Assembly: GCF_040538665.1 (NCBI RefSeq)
Contig: NZ_JBEWXT010000001.1
Span: forward strand, 496,001-560,000
Direction: 5' to 3'
DNA from: Aureibaculum sp. 2308TA14-22
GTDB taxonomy: Bacteria > Bacteroidota > Bacteroidia > Flavobacteriales > Flavobacteriaceae
DNA length: 64,000 nt
Shown in pieces: positions 42,496 to 51,590 of this stretch; position 1 is the stretch's first letter, and the number at the start of each line of letters is the position of its first letter. Made by a program: the position numbers and the translations under genes. Under the pieces are notes generated by a model, which did not search any database, was not told where the DNA came from, and worked only from the letters and a program-made list of their open reading frames with translations.

Positions 42496-44886
42496 TTAGT
42501 TTCTTAAAGGTTTCCCCGTTTTTAACATATGTTCTATTCTTTCTAAGGTTTTACGCTCAGTAGTCAACGACATAAAAGCTTCGCGTTCTAAATCTAGTAA
42601 GTATCTTTCCGATACATAAGTAGGTTCAGATAAGTCGCCACCCGCTAATACATAACCTAATTTATTTGCTATTTTTTTATCGTGTTCAGAAGCATAATGT
42701 CCTTTCTCTAAACTATCAGTTCCAACCAAAAACATACCTAGAGCTTGTTGTCCCATTACGTAGGCTTTTTTTGGTGTAGGTTGCGTGTAGCCATCTTCCA
42801 ATAGTTGAATGGCATGACGTTTGGCTGTAGCTATTTGTCTATTTTTATTAACTACAACAATATCTTTATGCTCCTTAAAGAACCCAAGGTCAAAAGCTTC
42901 GTAAGCTGAGGTTGCCACTTTTGCCATCGCTACATTAATAAAGTAATCTCTTAATTTGTTGAGTTTTACATCGTCTTTTAGCACACCTTCAGTGGCACGT
43001 AATGCCATTTCTTTGGAGCCTGCACCACCAGGAATAATACCAACACCAAATTCAACTAAACCAATATAAGTTTCAGCAGCAGCAACAACTTTATCGGCAT
43101 GTAGTGAAAGTTCACATCCACCTCCAAGTGTCATTCCATAGGGAGCGACAATAGTTGGGCAAGCTGAATAACGTAAACGCATTACGGTATCTTGAAAATA
43201 TTTTACGGCGTAGTTGAGTTCGTCATATTCCTGTTCAACCGCCATCATAAACATCATGGCAAGGTTGGCACCAACAGTAAAATTAGCATCTTGATTTCCT
43301 AAAATTACGGCATCATACTCTGTTTCGGCCAAATCAATACCTTTATTAATAGCTTGTAAAACGCCACTTCCTAATGTATTCATTTTCGATTGGAACTCTA
43401 CATTCAGTACACCTTCACCTAAATGCTGAATGGAAGCATCGCTATTTTTCCAAACCGTTTTAGCTTCACGGATATTATCCAAAATGATAAATGCATCTTG
43501 ACCTGGAATTTGGGTGTGTTTCTTGGTGGGAATATCGTAGTAATGTTTTGCACCATCCTTTACAGTATAAAAAGAAGAATTTCCACTTGCCAACATTTCA
43601 GAAACCCATGTTGCAGGTTCATGGCCTTCGGCTTTCATCAATTCGATTCCTTTTTCTACACCAACTGCATCCCAAATTTGGAACGGGCCGTGTTCCCAAC
43701 CAAAACCGGCTTTCATGGCATCGTCTATGCGGTAAAGTTCATCGGAAATTTCAGGAATTCTGTTCTGTACATAAGCAAACATCGCTGCGAAATTTTTTCT
43801 GTAAAACTCGCCAGCCTTATCTTTCCCGCCTACTAATATTTTAAAACGATCAATTACCTTGTCTACTGTTTTAGTCAATTCTAAGGTAGCAAATTTTGCT
43901 CTTTTCTTTTCTCGATATTCTAACGCATTTAAATCGAGCGTTAAAATTTGTTTACCTTCTTTTTTATAAAAACCTTTTTTAGTTTTACTACCCAGCATTT
44001 TGTTTTCCATCATAGTATTGATGAAATCAGGCAATTTAAAAAGGTCGTGTGCCTCGTCTTTGGGACAGTTTTCGTAAATGCCATTGGCTACATGTACTAA
44101 GGTATCTAATCCAACAACATCAACGGTTCTGAAAGTTGCTGACTTTGGACGGCCAATTACTGGTCCTGTTAATTTATCAACTTCCTCAACTGTCAAGTCC
44201 AATTCCTTCACTTGATGGAAGAGACTCATAATACCAAAAATACCGATACGATTTCCTATAAATGCTGGTGTGTCTTTAGCTAAAACCGAAGTTTTACCCA
44301 AGAATTTTTCACCATAATTCATAAGGAAATCGGTAACTTCTTGTTTACAATCAGGACCAGGAACAACTTCAAAAAGTTGTAAATACCTTGGTGGATTAAA
44401 AAAGTGGGTTACCGCAAAATGTTTTTGAAAATCTTCGCTTCTTCCCTTGTTCATAAACTGAATAGGAATACCTGAAGTATTAGAGGTAATTAATGTGCCC
44501 AGTTTTCTGTGTTTTTCAACTTGTTCAAAAACCTTTTGCTTAATATCTAAGCGTTCTACAACTACTTCTAGTACCCAATCTACATCTGCTATTTTGTGCA
44601 AATCATCTTCAATATTTCCTGTAGAAATACGATCTGCAAATTTTTGATTGTAAATAGGAGAAGGTTTAGATTTTAAAGAAGCCTTTAAGCTATCATTTAC
44701 CAACCTATTTCTAACATGTTTGTTTTCGAGTGTAAGTCCCTTTGCTTTTTCGACATCGGTCAATTCTCTTGGAACAATATCAAGTAACAACACCTCAACG
44801 CCGATATTTGCAAAATGACAGGCAATACCTGATCCCATTATACCGGAACCTATAACGGCTACTTTTTTAATATGTCTTTTGTCCAT
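42496..44886 (-). CDS. 3-Hydroxyacyl-CoA dehydrogenase/enoyl-CoA hydratase fusion
   Basis: A 796-residue bifunctional beta-oxidation enzyme. The NAD-binding 3-hydroxyacyl-CoA dehydrogenase is N-terminal (AVIGSGIMGSGIA with GxGxxG at 13-18, ITSNTSGIPI, HFFNPPRYLQLFEVV, KDTPAFIGNRIG). The enoyl-CoA hydratase part is C-terminal (about 490-700: DAVILGNQDANFTVGANL and YGMTLGGGCELSLHAD, LVEFGVGIIPGGAGSKEMALR). This order is the reverse of E. coli FadB, where the hydratase comes first. Its start overlaps the marR stop by 20 bases, so translation is coupled to the regulator. Confidence 0.94.
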   Translation of the reverse strand: MDKRHIKKVAVIGSGIMGSGIACHFANIGVEVLLLDIVPRELTDVEKAKGLTLENKHVRNRLVNDSLKASLKSKPSPIYNQKFADRISTGNIEDDLHKIADVDWVLEVVVERLDIKQKVFEQVEKHRKLGTLITSNTSGIPIQFMNKGRSEDFQKHFAVTHFFNPPRYLQLFEVVPGPDCKQEVTDFLMNYGEKFLGKTSVLAKDTPAFIGNRIGIFGIMSLFHQVKELDLTVEEVDKLTGPVIGRPKSATFRTVDVVGLDTLVHVANGIYENCPKDEAHDLFKLPDFINTMMENKMLGSKTKKGFYKKEGKQILTLDLNALEYREKKRAKFATLELTKTVDKVIDRFKILVGGKDKAGEFYRKNFAAMFAYVQNRIPEISDELYRIDDAMKAGFGWEHGPFQIWDAVGVEKGIELMKAEGHEPATWVSEMLASGNSSFYTVKDGAKHYYDIPTKKHTQIPGQDAFIILDNIREAKTVWKNSDASIQHLGEGVLNVEFQSKMNTLGSGVLQAINKGIDLAETEYDAVILGNQDANFTVGANLAMMFMMAVEQEYDELNYAVKYFQDTVMRLRYSACPTIVAPYGMTLGGGCELSLHADKVVAAAETYIGLVEFGVGIIPGGAGSKEMALRATEGVLKDDVKLNKLRDYFINVAMAKVATSAYEAFDLGFFKEHKDIVVVNKNRQIATAKRHAIQLLEDGYTQPTPKKAYVMGQQALGMFLVGTDSLEKGHYASEHDKKIANKLGYVLAGGDLSEPTYVSERYLLDLEREAFMSLTTERKTLERIEHMLKTGKPLRN

Positions 44887-45355
44887 TTAACTTATTTTTT
44901 TGTTGCTTTACGTCAACTTTCTTAAAGATTTCACGCTCGGCTATTAATTGATTTATTTTTTCGGTCACTTCAAAAAAGTGATTTAATTTTTCTTCAGATA
45001 TTTTACCTTTTACTTTTTCATTAAAAGCAATAACTGTTGCTCTAGAAACTTTACGCATCTCTTTTCCATAATCGGTTAATTTTATCAGTACGCTTCGCCC
45101 ATCTTCCGGATTTTTCTCTCTATAAATTGCACCTTTTTCTTCCATCGTTTTTAAAATTCTGGATAGACTAGTGGGTTCCATTCCCATTTGCGGTCCCAAA
45201 GAGGTTGATGGTGTTCCGTTTTCAAAATCTATGTTTAATAACACAAATGCTGTGGCCATTGTACTACCATGTTTGGCAGCTTGTTCATTGTACATTTTTG
45301 CAACAGCTTGCCAAGTTGCCCTGAGTGCATGGTCAATGGTAGTTTCTTTTTGCAT
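44867..45355 (-). CDS. MarR-family regulator of the beta-oxidation operon
   Basis: A 162-residue winged-helix regulator: AKHGSTMATAFVLLNIDFENG, then TSLGPQMGMEPTSLSRILKTMEEKGAIYREKNPEDGRSVLIKLT, the recognition helix and wing. It heads the FadB-like/thiolase/acyl-CoA dehydrogenase operon, overlapping the second gene by 20 bases, and probably represses it until an acyl-CoA binds. A TATATTTG box ends only 4 bases before the ATG, and a 28-bp palindrome covers the region just upstream. Confidence 0.9.
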   Translation of the reverse strand: MQKETTIDHALRATWQAVAKMYNEQAAKHGSTMATAFVLLNIDFENGTPSTSLGPQMGMEPTSLSRILKTMEEKGAIYREKNPEDGRSVLIKLTDYGKEMRKVSRATVIAFNEKVKGKISEEKLNHFFEVTEKINQLIAEREIFKKVDVKQQKNKLNGQKTY

Positions 45356-45359
45356 TTTA

Positions 45360-45367
45360 CAAATATA
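45360..45367 (-). promoter_or_regulatory. -7 box of the beta-oxidation operon
   Basis: The minus strand reads TATATTTG, an exact match to TAnnTTTG, 4 bases before the marR ATG, so the mRNA should be leaderless or nearly so. Confidence 0.5.
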
Positions 45368-45371
45368 ATAA

Positions 45372-45399
45372 AAATTTGTTATGCACGCATAATAAATTT
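45372..45399. promoter_or_regulatory. 28-bp palindrome, candidate MarR operator
   Basis: AAATTT-g-TTATGC-ac-GCATAA-t-AAATTT is symmetrical over 28 bases; only the single base after each AAATTT arm and the central pair break it. It lies immediately upstream of the -7 box of the marR-led operon and between it and the divergent ABC transporter, the usual place for an autoregulatory MarR site. Confidence 0.55.
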
Positions 45400-45485
45400 T
45401 TATTTATTAATTTTGACTTCAAATGGTTTATGAACCGGATTTTTTTGTTGCACAAGGTTATTTGAAAATTTGTTGTAACAAATAG

Positions 45486-45513
45486 TTAAAATAGCGTCAA
45501 ATCAATATCTTTG
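45486..45513 (+). promoter_or_regulatory. Promoter of the ABC transporter operon
   Basis: TTA at 45486-45488, 17-base spacer, TATCTTTG at 45506-45513 matching TAnnTTTG, 18 bases before ATG 45532. Confidence 0.5.
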
Positions 45514-45531
45514 AAAAAATTTAATTAAAAT

Positions 45532-46458
45532 ATGAGCAACTTACTTATTGCCGAAAATATTGTTAAGAACTTTGGTGATTATAAAGCATTAAATAATGTT
45601 TCAATTAATGTTTCTGAAGGAAGTATATTTGGGTTATTAGGTCCAAATGGTGCAGGGAAAACAACGTTAATCAGAATCATCAATCAAATTACAATGCCAG
45701 ATGAAGGTTTGGTAACCTTAGATGGTGAACCCTTAAAACCTGAACATATAAAAGATATTGGTTACTTGCCCGAAGAACGTGGTTTATATAAATCGATGAA
45801 AGTAGGTGAACAAGCTCTCTATTTAGCACAATTAAAAGGTTTGAGCAAAGCCGAAGCCAAAAAGCGACTAAAGCATTGGTTTGATAAATTTGAAATTGGC
45901 GATTGGTGGGATAAAAAAATTCAAGAATTATCTAAAGGGATGGCTCAAAAAATCCAGTTTATTGTGACCGTACTGCACCAACCTAAATTATTGATTTTTG
46001 ACGAGCCTTTTAGCGGATTTGATCCTATAAACGCGAATTTAATAAAAGATGAAATTCTAAAATTAAGAGACGAAGGAGCTACTGTTATTTTTTCTACACA
46101 TAGAATGGAATCCGTTGAGGAATTGTGCGATGATATTGCACTTATTCATAAAGCAAATAAAATTTTAGAAGGTAAATTAATTGATATTAAGCGTAATTAT
46201 AAAGCAAATATATTTGAGGTAGGCTTGCTAACACCAAATAAAGCAGAAGTAACCCAAAATTTGAAGGAGAATTTTGAGCTTTCTGATGCTACTTTTAAAA
46301 GTTTAAATGAAGAGCTGCAGTTCAATATTAAAATTGATGATAAGACTCCAGCTAATCAATTAATTTCTCATTTAATGGCAACAGGAGAGCTTACTCATTT
46401 TGTAGAAGTAATTCCGAGTGTAAACGATATTTTTATTCAAACTGTTCAAAATAATTAA
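45532..46458 (+). CDS. ABC transporter ATP-binding protein
   Basis: A 308-residue ABC ATPase. Walker A is GPNGAGKTT (37-45), the signature is LSKGMAQKIQ, Walker B is LLIFDEPFSGFDP and the switch His is in FSTHRME. A C-terminal extension of about 80 residues resembles the domain often seen in ABC-2 type exporters such as NatA. The permease gene starts 3 bases after its stop, so the two form one exporter, perhaps for sodium or a drug-like compound as in NatAB; the substrate is not shown. Confidence 0.9.
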   Translation: MSNLLIAENIVKNFGDYKALNNVSINVSEGSIFGLLGPNGAGKTTLIRIINQITMPDEGLVTLDGEPLKPEHIKDIGYLPEERGLYKSMKVGEQALYLAQLKGLSKAEAKKRLKHWFDKFEIGDWWDKKIQELSKGMAQKIQFIVTVLHQPKLLIFDEPFSGFDPINANLIKDEILKLRDEGATVIFSTHRMESVEELCDDIALIHKANKILEGKLIDIKRNYKANIFEVGLLTPNKAEVTQNLKENFELSDATFKSLNEELQFNIKIDDKTPANQLISHLMATGELTHFVEVIPSVNDIFIQTVQNN

Positions 46459-46461
46459 TAT

Positions 46462-47778
46462 ATGAACCATTTATCTCTAATCACAAAAAGAGAATATCTT
46501 AATAAAGTAAAGAATAAGTCTTTTATAATAATGACTTTTTTAAGTCCGCTAATTTTTGTAGCTATTTTTGCTTTGATTGGTTTCTTAAGCCAATTGAATA
46601 ATGAGGGTGTTAGAACTATATCAGTTTTAGATGAGAGTAATTTATTTGCGGCTGAGTTCGAAAATACCGAAAATACAAAATATGATATTTTAACAGGGGT
46701 TGACTTGGAAGCCGCAAAGAAATTAGTGCAAGAGGCTGAGAATTACGGTTTACTCTATATCCCGCCAGCTACTAATGTGGATGATGTAGCAGATAAGATT
46801 AAATTTTATTCAGAAGAATCACCATCACTTGTAGTAATGGACAATATCGAAGATAAAATTGAAGAAAAGGCAAGAGCAATTAAGCTAAAAAATTCAGGTC
46901 TAGATCCATTAATTGTAAATCAATTACGTGTTAGAGTAAGAGCCAATTTAGAAACTTTTGATGGTCAAAAAACATCTAAGGTGGGCAGTTATATGAAGTT
47001 AATTTTTGGGGGAGTTGCTGGTTACTTATTATTCATGTTTATCATAGTTTATGGTAATATGATTATGCGGAGCGTTATAGAAGAAAAGACAAGTAGGATT
47101 ATTGAAATTATTATATCCTCTGTAAAACCGATAAAATTATTATTAGGGAAAATATTTGGTACTTCATTAGCTGGATTAACTCAATTTTTGGTGTGGATAA
47201 TTATAGGTTCCATTTTAATGTTTGGGGTATCTGCCTTTTTTGGTGTTAACATGGCCGAAGATAGAATGGCACAACAACAGGAAATGATTCAGCAAGCAAC
47301 TGGGAATAGTGAAGCTCAAGAAATGGCAACAACCGTAATTCAAGAGATTTTGAATTTGCCTTTAGCCAATCTTACTATAATGTTTATTTTATTTTTTATT
47401 GGCGGTTATTTATTATATGCTTCGTTGTATGCGGCGATCGGTGCGGCTGTTGATAATGAAACAGATACCCAGCAATTTATGATGCCGATTATTTTACCGC
47501 TCATGCTGGCTATTTATGTTGGTTTTTTTACGGTTATCGAAAACCCACACGGAATGGTTTCACAAATTTTTTCATATATTCCATTCACATCACCAGTGGT
47601 AATGTTAATGCGTATTCCTTTTGGGGTGCCTATTTGGCAGCAGTTATTATCCGTTTTAATATTATTTGTAACATTTTATGTTATGGTACTATTTGCTGCT
47701 AAAATTTACAGAGTGGGTATTTTAATGTATGGAAAAAAGCCTACGTATAAAGAATTATACAAATGGTTAAAGTACTAA
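46462..47778 (+). CDS. ABC-2 type transporter permease
   Basis: A 438-residue membrane protein with the NatB/ABC-2 layout: one N-terminal helix (FIIMTFLSPLIFVAIFALIGFL), a large extracytoplasmic domain (about 45-175), then five or six C-terminal helices beginning LIFGGVAGYLLFMFIIVYGNMI. The coupling segment RSVIEEKTSRIIEIIISSVKPIKLLLGKI is the family's hallmark. It partners the upstream ATPase (3-base gap). The MscS gene follows within 30 bases and may be part of the transcript. Confidence 0.9.
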   Translation: MNHLSLITKREYLNKVKNKSFIIMTFLSPLIFVAIFALIGFLSQLNNEGVRTISVLDESNLFAAEFENTENTKYDILTGVDLEAAKKLVQEAENYGLLYIPPATNVDDVADKIKFYSEESPSLVVMDNIEDKIEEKARAIKLKNSGLDPLIVNQLRVRVRANLETFDGQKTSKVGSYMKLIFGGVAGYLLFMFIIVYGNMIMRSVIEEKTSRIIEIIISSVKPIKLLLGKIFGTSLAGLTQFLVWIIIGSILMFGVSAFFGVNMAEDRMAQQQEMIQQATGNSEAQEMATTVIQEILNLPLANLTIMFILFFIGGYLLYASLYAAIGAAVDNETDTQQFMMPIILPLMLAIYVGFFTVIENPHGMVSQIFSYIPFTSPVVMLMRIPFGVPIWQQLLSVLILFVTFYVMVLFAAKIYRVGILMYGKKPTYKELYKWLKY

Positions 47779-47805
47779 TTTTATAAAAGTTATGTGCATA
47801 ATTTT

Positions 47806-48651
47806 ATGGAAGAAATTTCTAACATTTTAAACTATACATTTAAGTTTTCTGATGTCATACAAATTACGGTAAAGGGACTTTTAACTGTTGTTTTAGCTCT
47901 CTTAATCACTTCTGTACTATTAAGGGTGGTAAGAAAGTTAATTACAAGAAAACTCCCAAGACAAGATAAAGTAAAATTTATTTCTCTGTTTTCTTACAGT
48001 AGATGGTTTATTTATGTCATTATTTTATTAGTCACTTTTCATAATATTGGTGTTAATGTAACGGCAATTTTTGCAGCATCAGCGGCACTTCTAGTAGGTG
48101 TAGGTTTAGCATTGCAAACTTTGTTTCAAGATATTATTTCGGGAGTATTTATTTTAGTGGATCAATCCGTACATGTAGGAGATATAATAGAATTGGATGG
48201 AAAAGTTGGCAGAGTTGAAGAAATTAAATTACGTACAACTAGGGCAGTTACGATTGATAATAAAGTATTAGTTATACCTAATCATCTATATTTAACAAAT
48301 AGTTTGTACAATTGGACTGAAAATGGAACGGAAACTAGAGAAAGTGTTGGTGTTGGTGTGGCTTACGGGAGCGATGTGCAACTGGTAAAAAAACTACTTT
48401 TAAAAGCTGCAGTTCATCCTGCTGTATTATCAAAACCTAAACCAACAGTTTTGTTTCAAAATTTTGGTGATAGTTCTCTCGACTTTAAACTGATATTTAC
48501 TTTAAACAATAGTTTTGAAGCAATGATACCCAAAAGTGATATTCGTTTTAAAATTGATGAATTATTTAGAGAACATGATATTAGTATTCCATTTCCTCAA
48601 AGAGATATTCATATATATAATACTGAAGGAAAGAACGCAATAACGGAATAA
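47806..48651 (+). CDS. MscS-family mechanosensitive channel
   Basis: A 281-residue small mechanosensitive channel with helices near residues 18-42 and 60-75, the pore helix TAIFAASAALLVGVGLALQ, the beta-domain start DIISGVFILVDQSVHVGD and a C-terminal EHDISIPFPQRDIHI. I start at ATG 47806 (MEEISNIL); a GTG 12 bases upstream is also possible. It lies close behind the ABC permease, suggesting an envelope-stress or osmotic context. It is a paralogue of the gene at 27721-28575, with a different N-terminal half. Confidence 0.9.
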   Translation: MEEISNILNYTFKFSDVIQITVKGLLTVVLALLITSVLLRVVRKLITRKLPRQDKVKFISLFSYSRWFIYVIILLVTFHNIGVNVTAIFAASAALLVGVGLALQTLFQDIISGVFILVDQSVHVGDIIELDGKVGRVEEIKLRTTRAVTIDNKVLVIPNHLYLTNSLYNWTENGTETRESVGVGVAYGSDVQLVKKLLLKAAVHPAVLSKPKPTVLFQNFGDSSLDFKLIFTLNNSFEAMIPKSDIRFKIDELFREHDISIPFPQRDIHIYNTEGKNAITE

Positions 48652-48730
48652 TAGTTGCTCATGGTTTAATAAAAAATATTAAAAATAACTTCAGACTTCT
48701 AACTTGGACTTCTGATCTAAATTATAAAAA

Positions 48731-49894
48731 ATGCCGAAAATACTAATAATAGAAGATGAAGCGGCTATCCGCAGAGTATTAAAAAAGATTATTTCTGAAG
48801 AAAATTCAACCTATGAAGTCGAAGAAGCAGAAGATGGTCTTTCTGGAATGGAATTGATAAAAAACAACGATTATGACTTGGTGTTGTGCGATATTAAAAT
48901 GCCAAAAATGGATGGTGTTGAGGTATTAGAAAAAACCCAAAAAATAAAACCTGAAATACCGATGCTGATGATTTCTGGGCATGGCGATTTAGACACAGCT
49001 GTACAAACTATGCGAATGGGTGCATTTGATTATATATCTAAGCCACCAGATTTGAACCGATTGTTAAATGCTGTTCGCAATGCTTTGGATAAAAAGAATT
49101 TAGTTGTAGAAAACAAACAACTGAAAAAGAAAGTTAGTAAAAATTACGAAATGGTAGGGGAGAGCAAGGCCATTTCACATATTAAAGATATCATAGAAAA
49201 AGTAGCCACTACTGATGCCAGGGTTTTGATTACTGGACCTAACGGAACGGGTAAGGAATTGGTTGCCCATTGGTTGCACGAAAAAAGTGAACGCTCAAAG
49301 TCACCAATGGTTGAGGTAAATTGTGCTGCAATTCCATCAGAATTAATAGAGAGCGAATTGTTTGGGCATGTAAAGGGTTCGTTTACAGGAGCCAATAAAG
49401 ACAGAGCAGGTAAATTTGAAGCGGCAAATGGAGGTACTATCTTTTTAGATGAAATTGGCGATATGAGCCTTTCTGCTCAGGCCAAAGTTTTACGTGCCTT
49501 GCAAGAAAATAAAATTAGTAGAGTAGGAAGTGACAAAGACATAAAAGTTAATGTTCGTGTAGTTGCAGCAACCAATAAAGACTTAAAAAAAGAGATAGCA
49601 GAAGGGAAATTTAGAGAAGATTTATACCATAGATTGGCAGTTATTTTAATTCAAGTTCCGGCATTGAATGATAGACGCGAGGATATTCCTTTGTTGGTAG
49701 ATTTCTTTGCTGATAAAATTGCTGAAGAGCAAGGTAACGCTAAAAAGTCTTTTACTGCTAAAGCCATAAAAAAACTTCAAGAATATGATTGGACTGGTAA
49801 TATCCGTGAATTACGTAATGTCGTAGAACGCTTAATTATTTTAGGTGGAGGTGAAGTTTCAGAAGATGATGTTAAGTTGTTTGCAAGTAAGTAA
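48731..49894 (+). CDS. Sigma-54-dependent response regulator without a DNA-binding domain
   Basis: A 387-residue NtrC-like protein. The receiver domain (1-120) has acidic pocket residues in IEDE and phospho-acceptor Asp54 in LCDIKMPKMDG. The AAA+ domain (about 145-375) has Walker A GPNGTGKE, the sigma-54 contact loop as GSFTGA (usually GAFTGA), Walker B FLDEIGDM and the R-finger region DLYHRLAV. The chain ends right after the AAA+ lid (IRELRNVVERLIILGG, then EVSEDDVKLFASK) and so lacks the C-terminal Fis-type helix-turn-helix that enhancer-binding regulators need. It may activate from solution. No histidine kinase gene is adjacent. Confidence 0.9.
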   Translation: MPKILIIEDEAAIRRVLKKIISEENSTYEVEEAEDGLSGMELIKNNDYDLVLCDIKMPKMDGVEVLEKTQKIKPEIPMLMISGHGDLDTAVQTMRMGAFDYISKPPDLNRLLNAVRNALDKKNLVVENKQLKKKVSKNYEMVGESKAISHIKDIIEKVATTDARVLITGPNGTGKELVAHWLHEKSERSKSPMVEVNCAAIPSELIESELFGHVKGSFTGANKDRAGKFEAANGGTIFLDEIGDMSLSAQAKVLRALQENKISRVGSDKDIKVNVRVVAATNKDLKKEIAEGKFREDLYHRLAVILIQVPALNDRREDIPLLVDFFADKIAEEQGNAKKSFTAKAIKKLQEYDWTGNIRELRNVVERLIILGGGEVSEDDVKLFASK

Positions 49895-49904
49895 ATCTTT
49901 TGCC

Positions 49905-50345
49905 TTATTTCTTTTCGGAAAATTCTTTAAATTGTCTTAACCATTTTTCAGCGGGCTTACTGTACATACTTGGGAAAAGAATAGATATGAGTTTTGGCAT
50001 AAACCAATTGATACGCGTGTATTCATATTCGTAATGGTATCTGGTCAATTTGTCATCAAGAGCTTCAAAGGTGCATTTCATGGTATTGCCCATATGGATA
50101 TGATGAAAACTGGCTTCAAACGAATTTGGAAGATTATTTTTAGTTACGGTTTCAATCAATTCCATTTCGTTTTTCCCATGCCTATAATACATTTTGGAAA
50201 CTGCTCCAACTTCTCCTTCTTTACCACTTACCAATTCCTTTCTGATAAACCCATCTTGGTATTCCTTTAGGTTGTTGGGGTCTGCAAAAAGTTCAGCTAC
50301 TATATTTAAAGATTGATTAATGTCAATAAAACCTTTATGTAACAT
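49905..50345 (-). CDS. SRPBCC-family protein
   Basis: A 146-residue START/SRPBCC-like protein with a helix-grip layout: N-terminal SLNIVAELFADPNNLKEYQDGF, strands around SKMYYRHGKNEMELIETV, SFEASFHHIHMGNTMKCTF and LTRYHYEYEYTRINWFMPK, and the C-terminal helix WLRQFKEFSEKK. Such domains bind hydrophobic ligands; no more precise role is visible. It is convergent with the response regulator gene, 10 bases between stops, with no terminator evident. Confidence 0.75.
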   Translation of the reverse strand: MLHKGFIDINQSLNIVAELFADPNNLKEYQDGFIRKELVSGKEGEVGAVSKMYYRHGKNEMELIETVTKNNLPNSFEASFHHIHMGNTMKCTFEALDDKLTRYHYEYEYTRINWFMPKLISILFPSMYSKPAEKWLRQFKEFSEKK

Positions 50346-50499
50346 AATTATTTCATATTTAGCATGTTACGAATCTAATTATTTTTCTTCAATAAGTCAA
50401 GAATAATTAATTATTAGTGTTGTATTTGGCTATAAAAAAATCTTATAATTTTATAGAAAAATTACATACTTATCATTATGATTTGAATCTTTTGCATGG

Positions 50500-50507
50500 T
50501 AAATTTG
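50500..50507 (+). promoter_or_regulatory. -7 box of the peroxiredoxin gene
   Basis: TAAATTTG, exact TAnnTTTG, inside a small inverted repeat ATGGT-aaatttgc-ACCAT (50497-50514). The symmetry over the -7 box could be a binding site for a redox regulator; that is inference. ATG follows at 50545. Confidence 0.4.
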
Positions 50508-50544
50508 CACCATTGAAAATAACTAATAAAAAAACAATAAAAAA

Positions 50545-51189
50545 ATGACATTAGTAGGTAAAAAATTTCCAGATTTAAATGTAGATGCAATGAATGAAAT
50601 GGGCGATACATTTAAACTTAATGTATTAGAAGAAGCAAAAAATAATAACAAGAAAATTGTATTGTTTTGGTATCCAAAAGATTTCACTTTTGTATGTCCA
50701 ACAGAATTACATGCTTTTCAAGAAGCTATGGCTGAGTTTGAAAAGAGAAATACAATTGTTATTGGAGCCTCTTGCGATACTCCTGAAGTTCATTTTGCTT
50801 GGTTAAATACTGCAAAAGATAACGGTGGAATAGAAGGGGTTACCTATCCTTTGTTAGCGGACAGCAATCGTAACTTGTCAAGTATGTTGGGTATTTTAGA
50901 CATAACCAATGAAAAGTATGATGAGGCTACAGGAACAGTTCAAGTTGAAGGTGATAATGTAACTTACAGAGCTACATACTTAATAGATGAAGAAGGTACT
51001 GTTTTTCACGAAGGTATTAACCATATGCCATTGGGTAGAAACGTAAAAGAGTATTTACGTTTGATAGATGCTTATACACACGTTCAAGAAAAAGGTGAGG
51101 TTTGCCCTGCAAACTGGGAAGAAGGCAAAGATGCCATGAAAGCTGATTCTAAAAGTACCGCAGAATATTTAGCGGCTCACATGAATTAA
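50545..51189 (+). CDS. Typical 2-Cys peroxiredoxin (AhpC/Prx1 type)
   Basis: A 214-residue peroxiredoxin that reduces hydroperoxides. Peroxidatic Cys51 is in FTFVCPTE, with FWYPKDFTFVCP as the active-site loop; the resolving Cys187 lies in GEVCPANWEEGKDAM near the C-terminus, which makes it a typical 2-Cys enzyme. The thioredoxin-like gene just downstream could recycle it; a hairpin separates the two. KatG lies in the same neighbourhood, so this block is a peroxide defence region. Confidence 0.93.
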   Translation: MTLVGKKFPDLNVDAMNEMGDTFKLNVLEEAKNNNKKIVLFWYPKDFTFVCPTELHAFQEAMAEFEKRNTIVIGASCDTPEVHFAWLNTAKDNGGIEGVTYPLLADSNRNLSSMLGILDITNEKYDEATGTVQVEGDNVTYRATYLIDEEGTVFHEGINHMPLGRNVKEYLRLIDAYTHVQEKGEVCPANWEEGKDAMKADSKSTAEYLAAHMN

Positions 51190-51210
51190 TGAAATTTAAC
51201 AATTAATTTA

Positions 51211-51256
51211 TAAGCACCAAATTCCAAATTTTACTTTGGAAATTGGTGCTTAAAAT
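51211..51256 (+). terminator. Long hairpin after the peroxiredoxin gene
   Basis: taagcaccaaattccaaa (51211-51228) pairs over about 18 bases with tttggaaattggtgctta (51235-51252), one mismatch, with a 6-base loop. It ends in AAAATTTG rather than a T run, so it may stabilise mRNA or attenuate read-through into the thioredoxin gene. Confidence 0.6.
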
Positions 51257-51275
51257 TTGAAAACAATTTAGAATT

Positions 51276-51590
51276 ATGGTTCAAGAATTAAGTAAAGATA
51301 ATTTACAAGAAATTATTGAAAATGAAGATACAGTTGTTGTGCAGTATTCTGCATCATGGTGTGGAAATTGTAGAATTATGAAGCCAAAAGTTAAAAAGTT
51401 GGCCTCTGAAATGGAAGATATTACTTTCGTTATAGCTGATGCTGAAAAATTTCCAGAGTCTAGAAAGTTAGCTACGGTTGATAACTTACCGACTTTCGCA
51501 GCTTTTAAAAAAGGAACCTTTGTAAACCAAACACAAACGAATAAGTTTGATGTACTAAAAGATTTAGTTAATGAAGTTGCCAGTAATTAA
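51276..51590 (+). CDS. Thioredoxin-family protein
   Basis: A 104-residue cytoplasmic thioredoxin fold with the redox motif WCGNC (Cys29, Cys32), unlike the WCGPC of TrxA, and the cis-proline NLPTFAAFKKG. It follows the peroxiredoxin gene after an 86-base gap containing a hairpin and overlaps the next gene by 20 bases. It may be a dedicated reductant of the peroxiredoxin. Confidence 0.9.
   Translation: MVQELSKDNLQEIIENEDTVVVQYSASWCGNCRIMKPKVKKLASEMEDITFVIADAEKFPESRKLATVDNLPTFAAFKKGTFVNQTQTNKFDVLKDLVNEVASN

Noticed and set aside
43423-43844. Plus-strand frames opposite the FadB-like gene
   Set aside because: Antisense shadows of a well-conserved coding region with no independent support.
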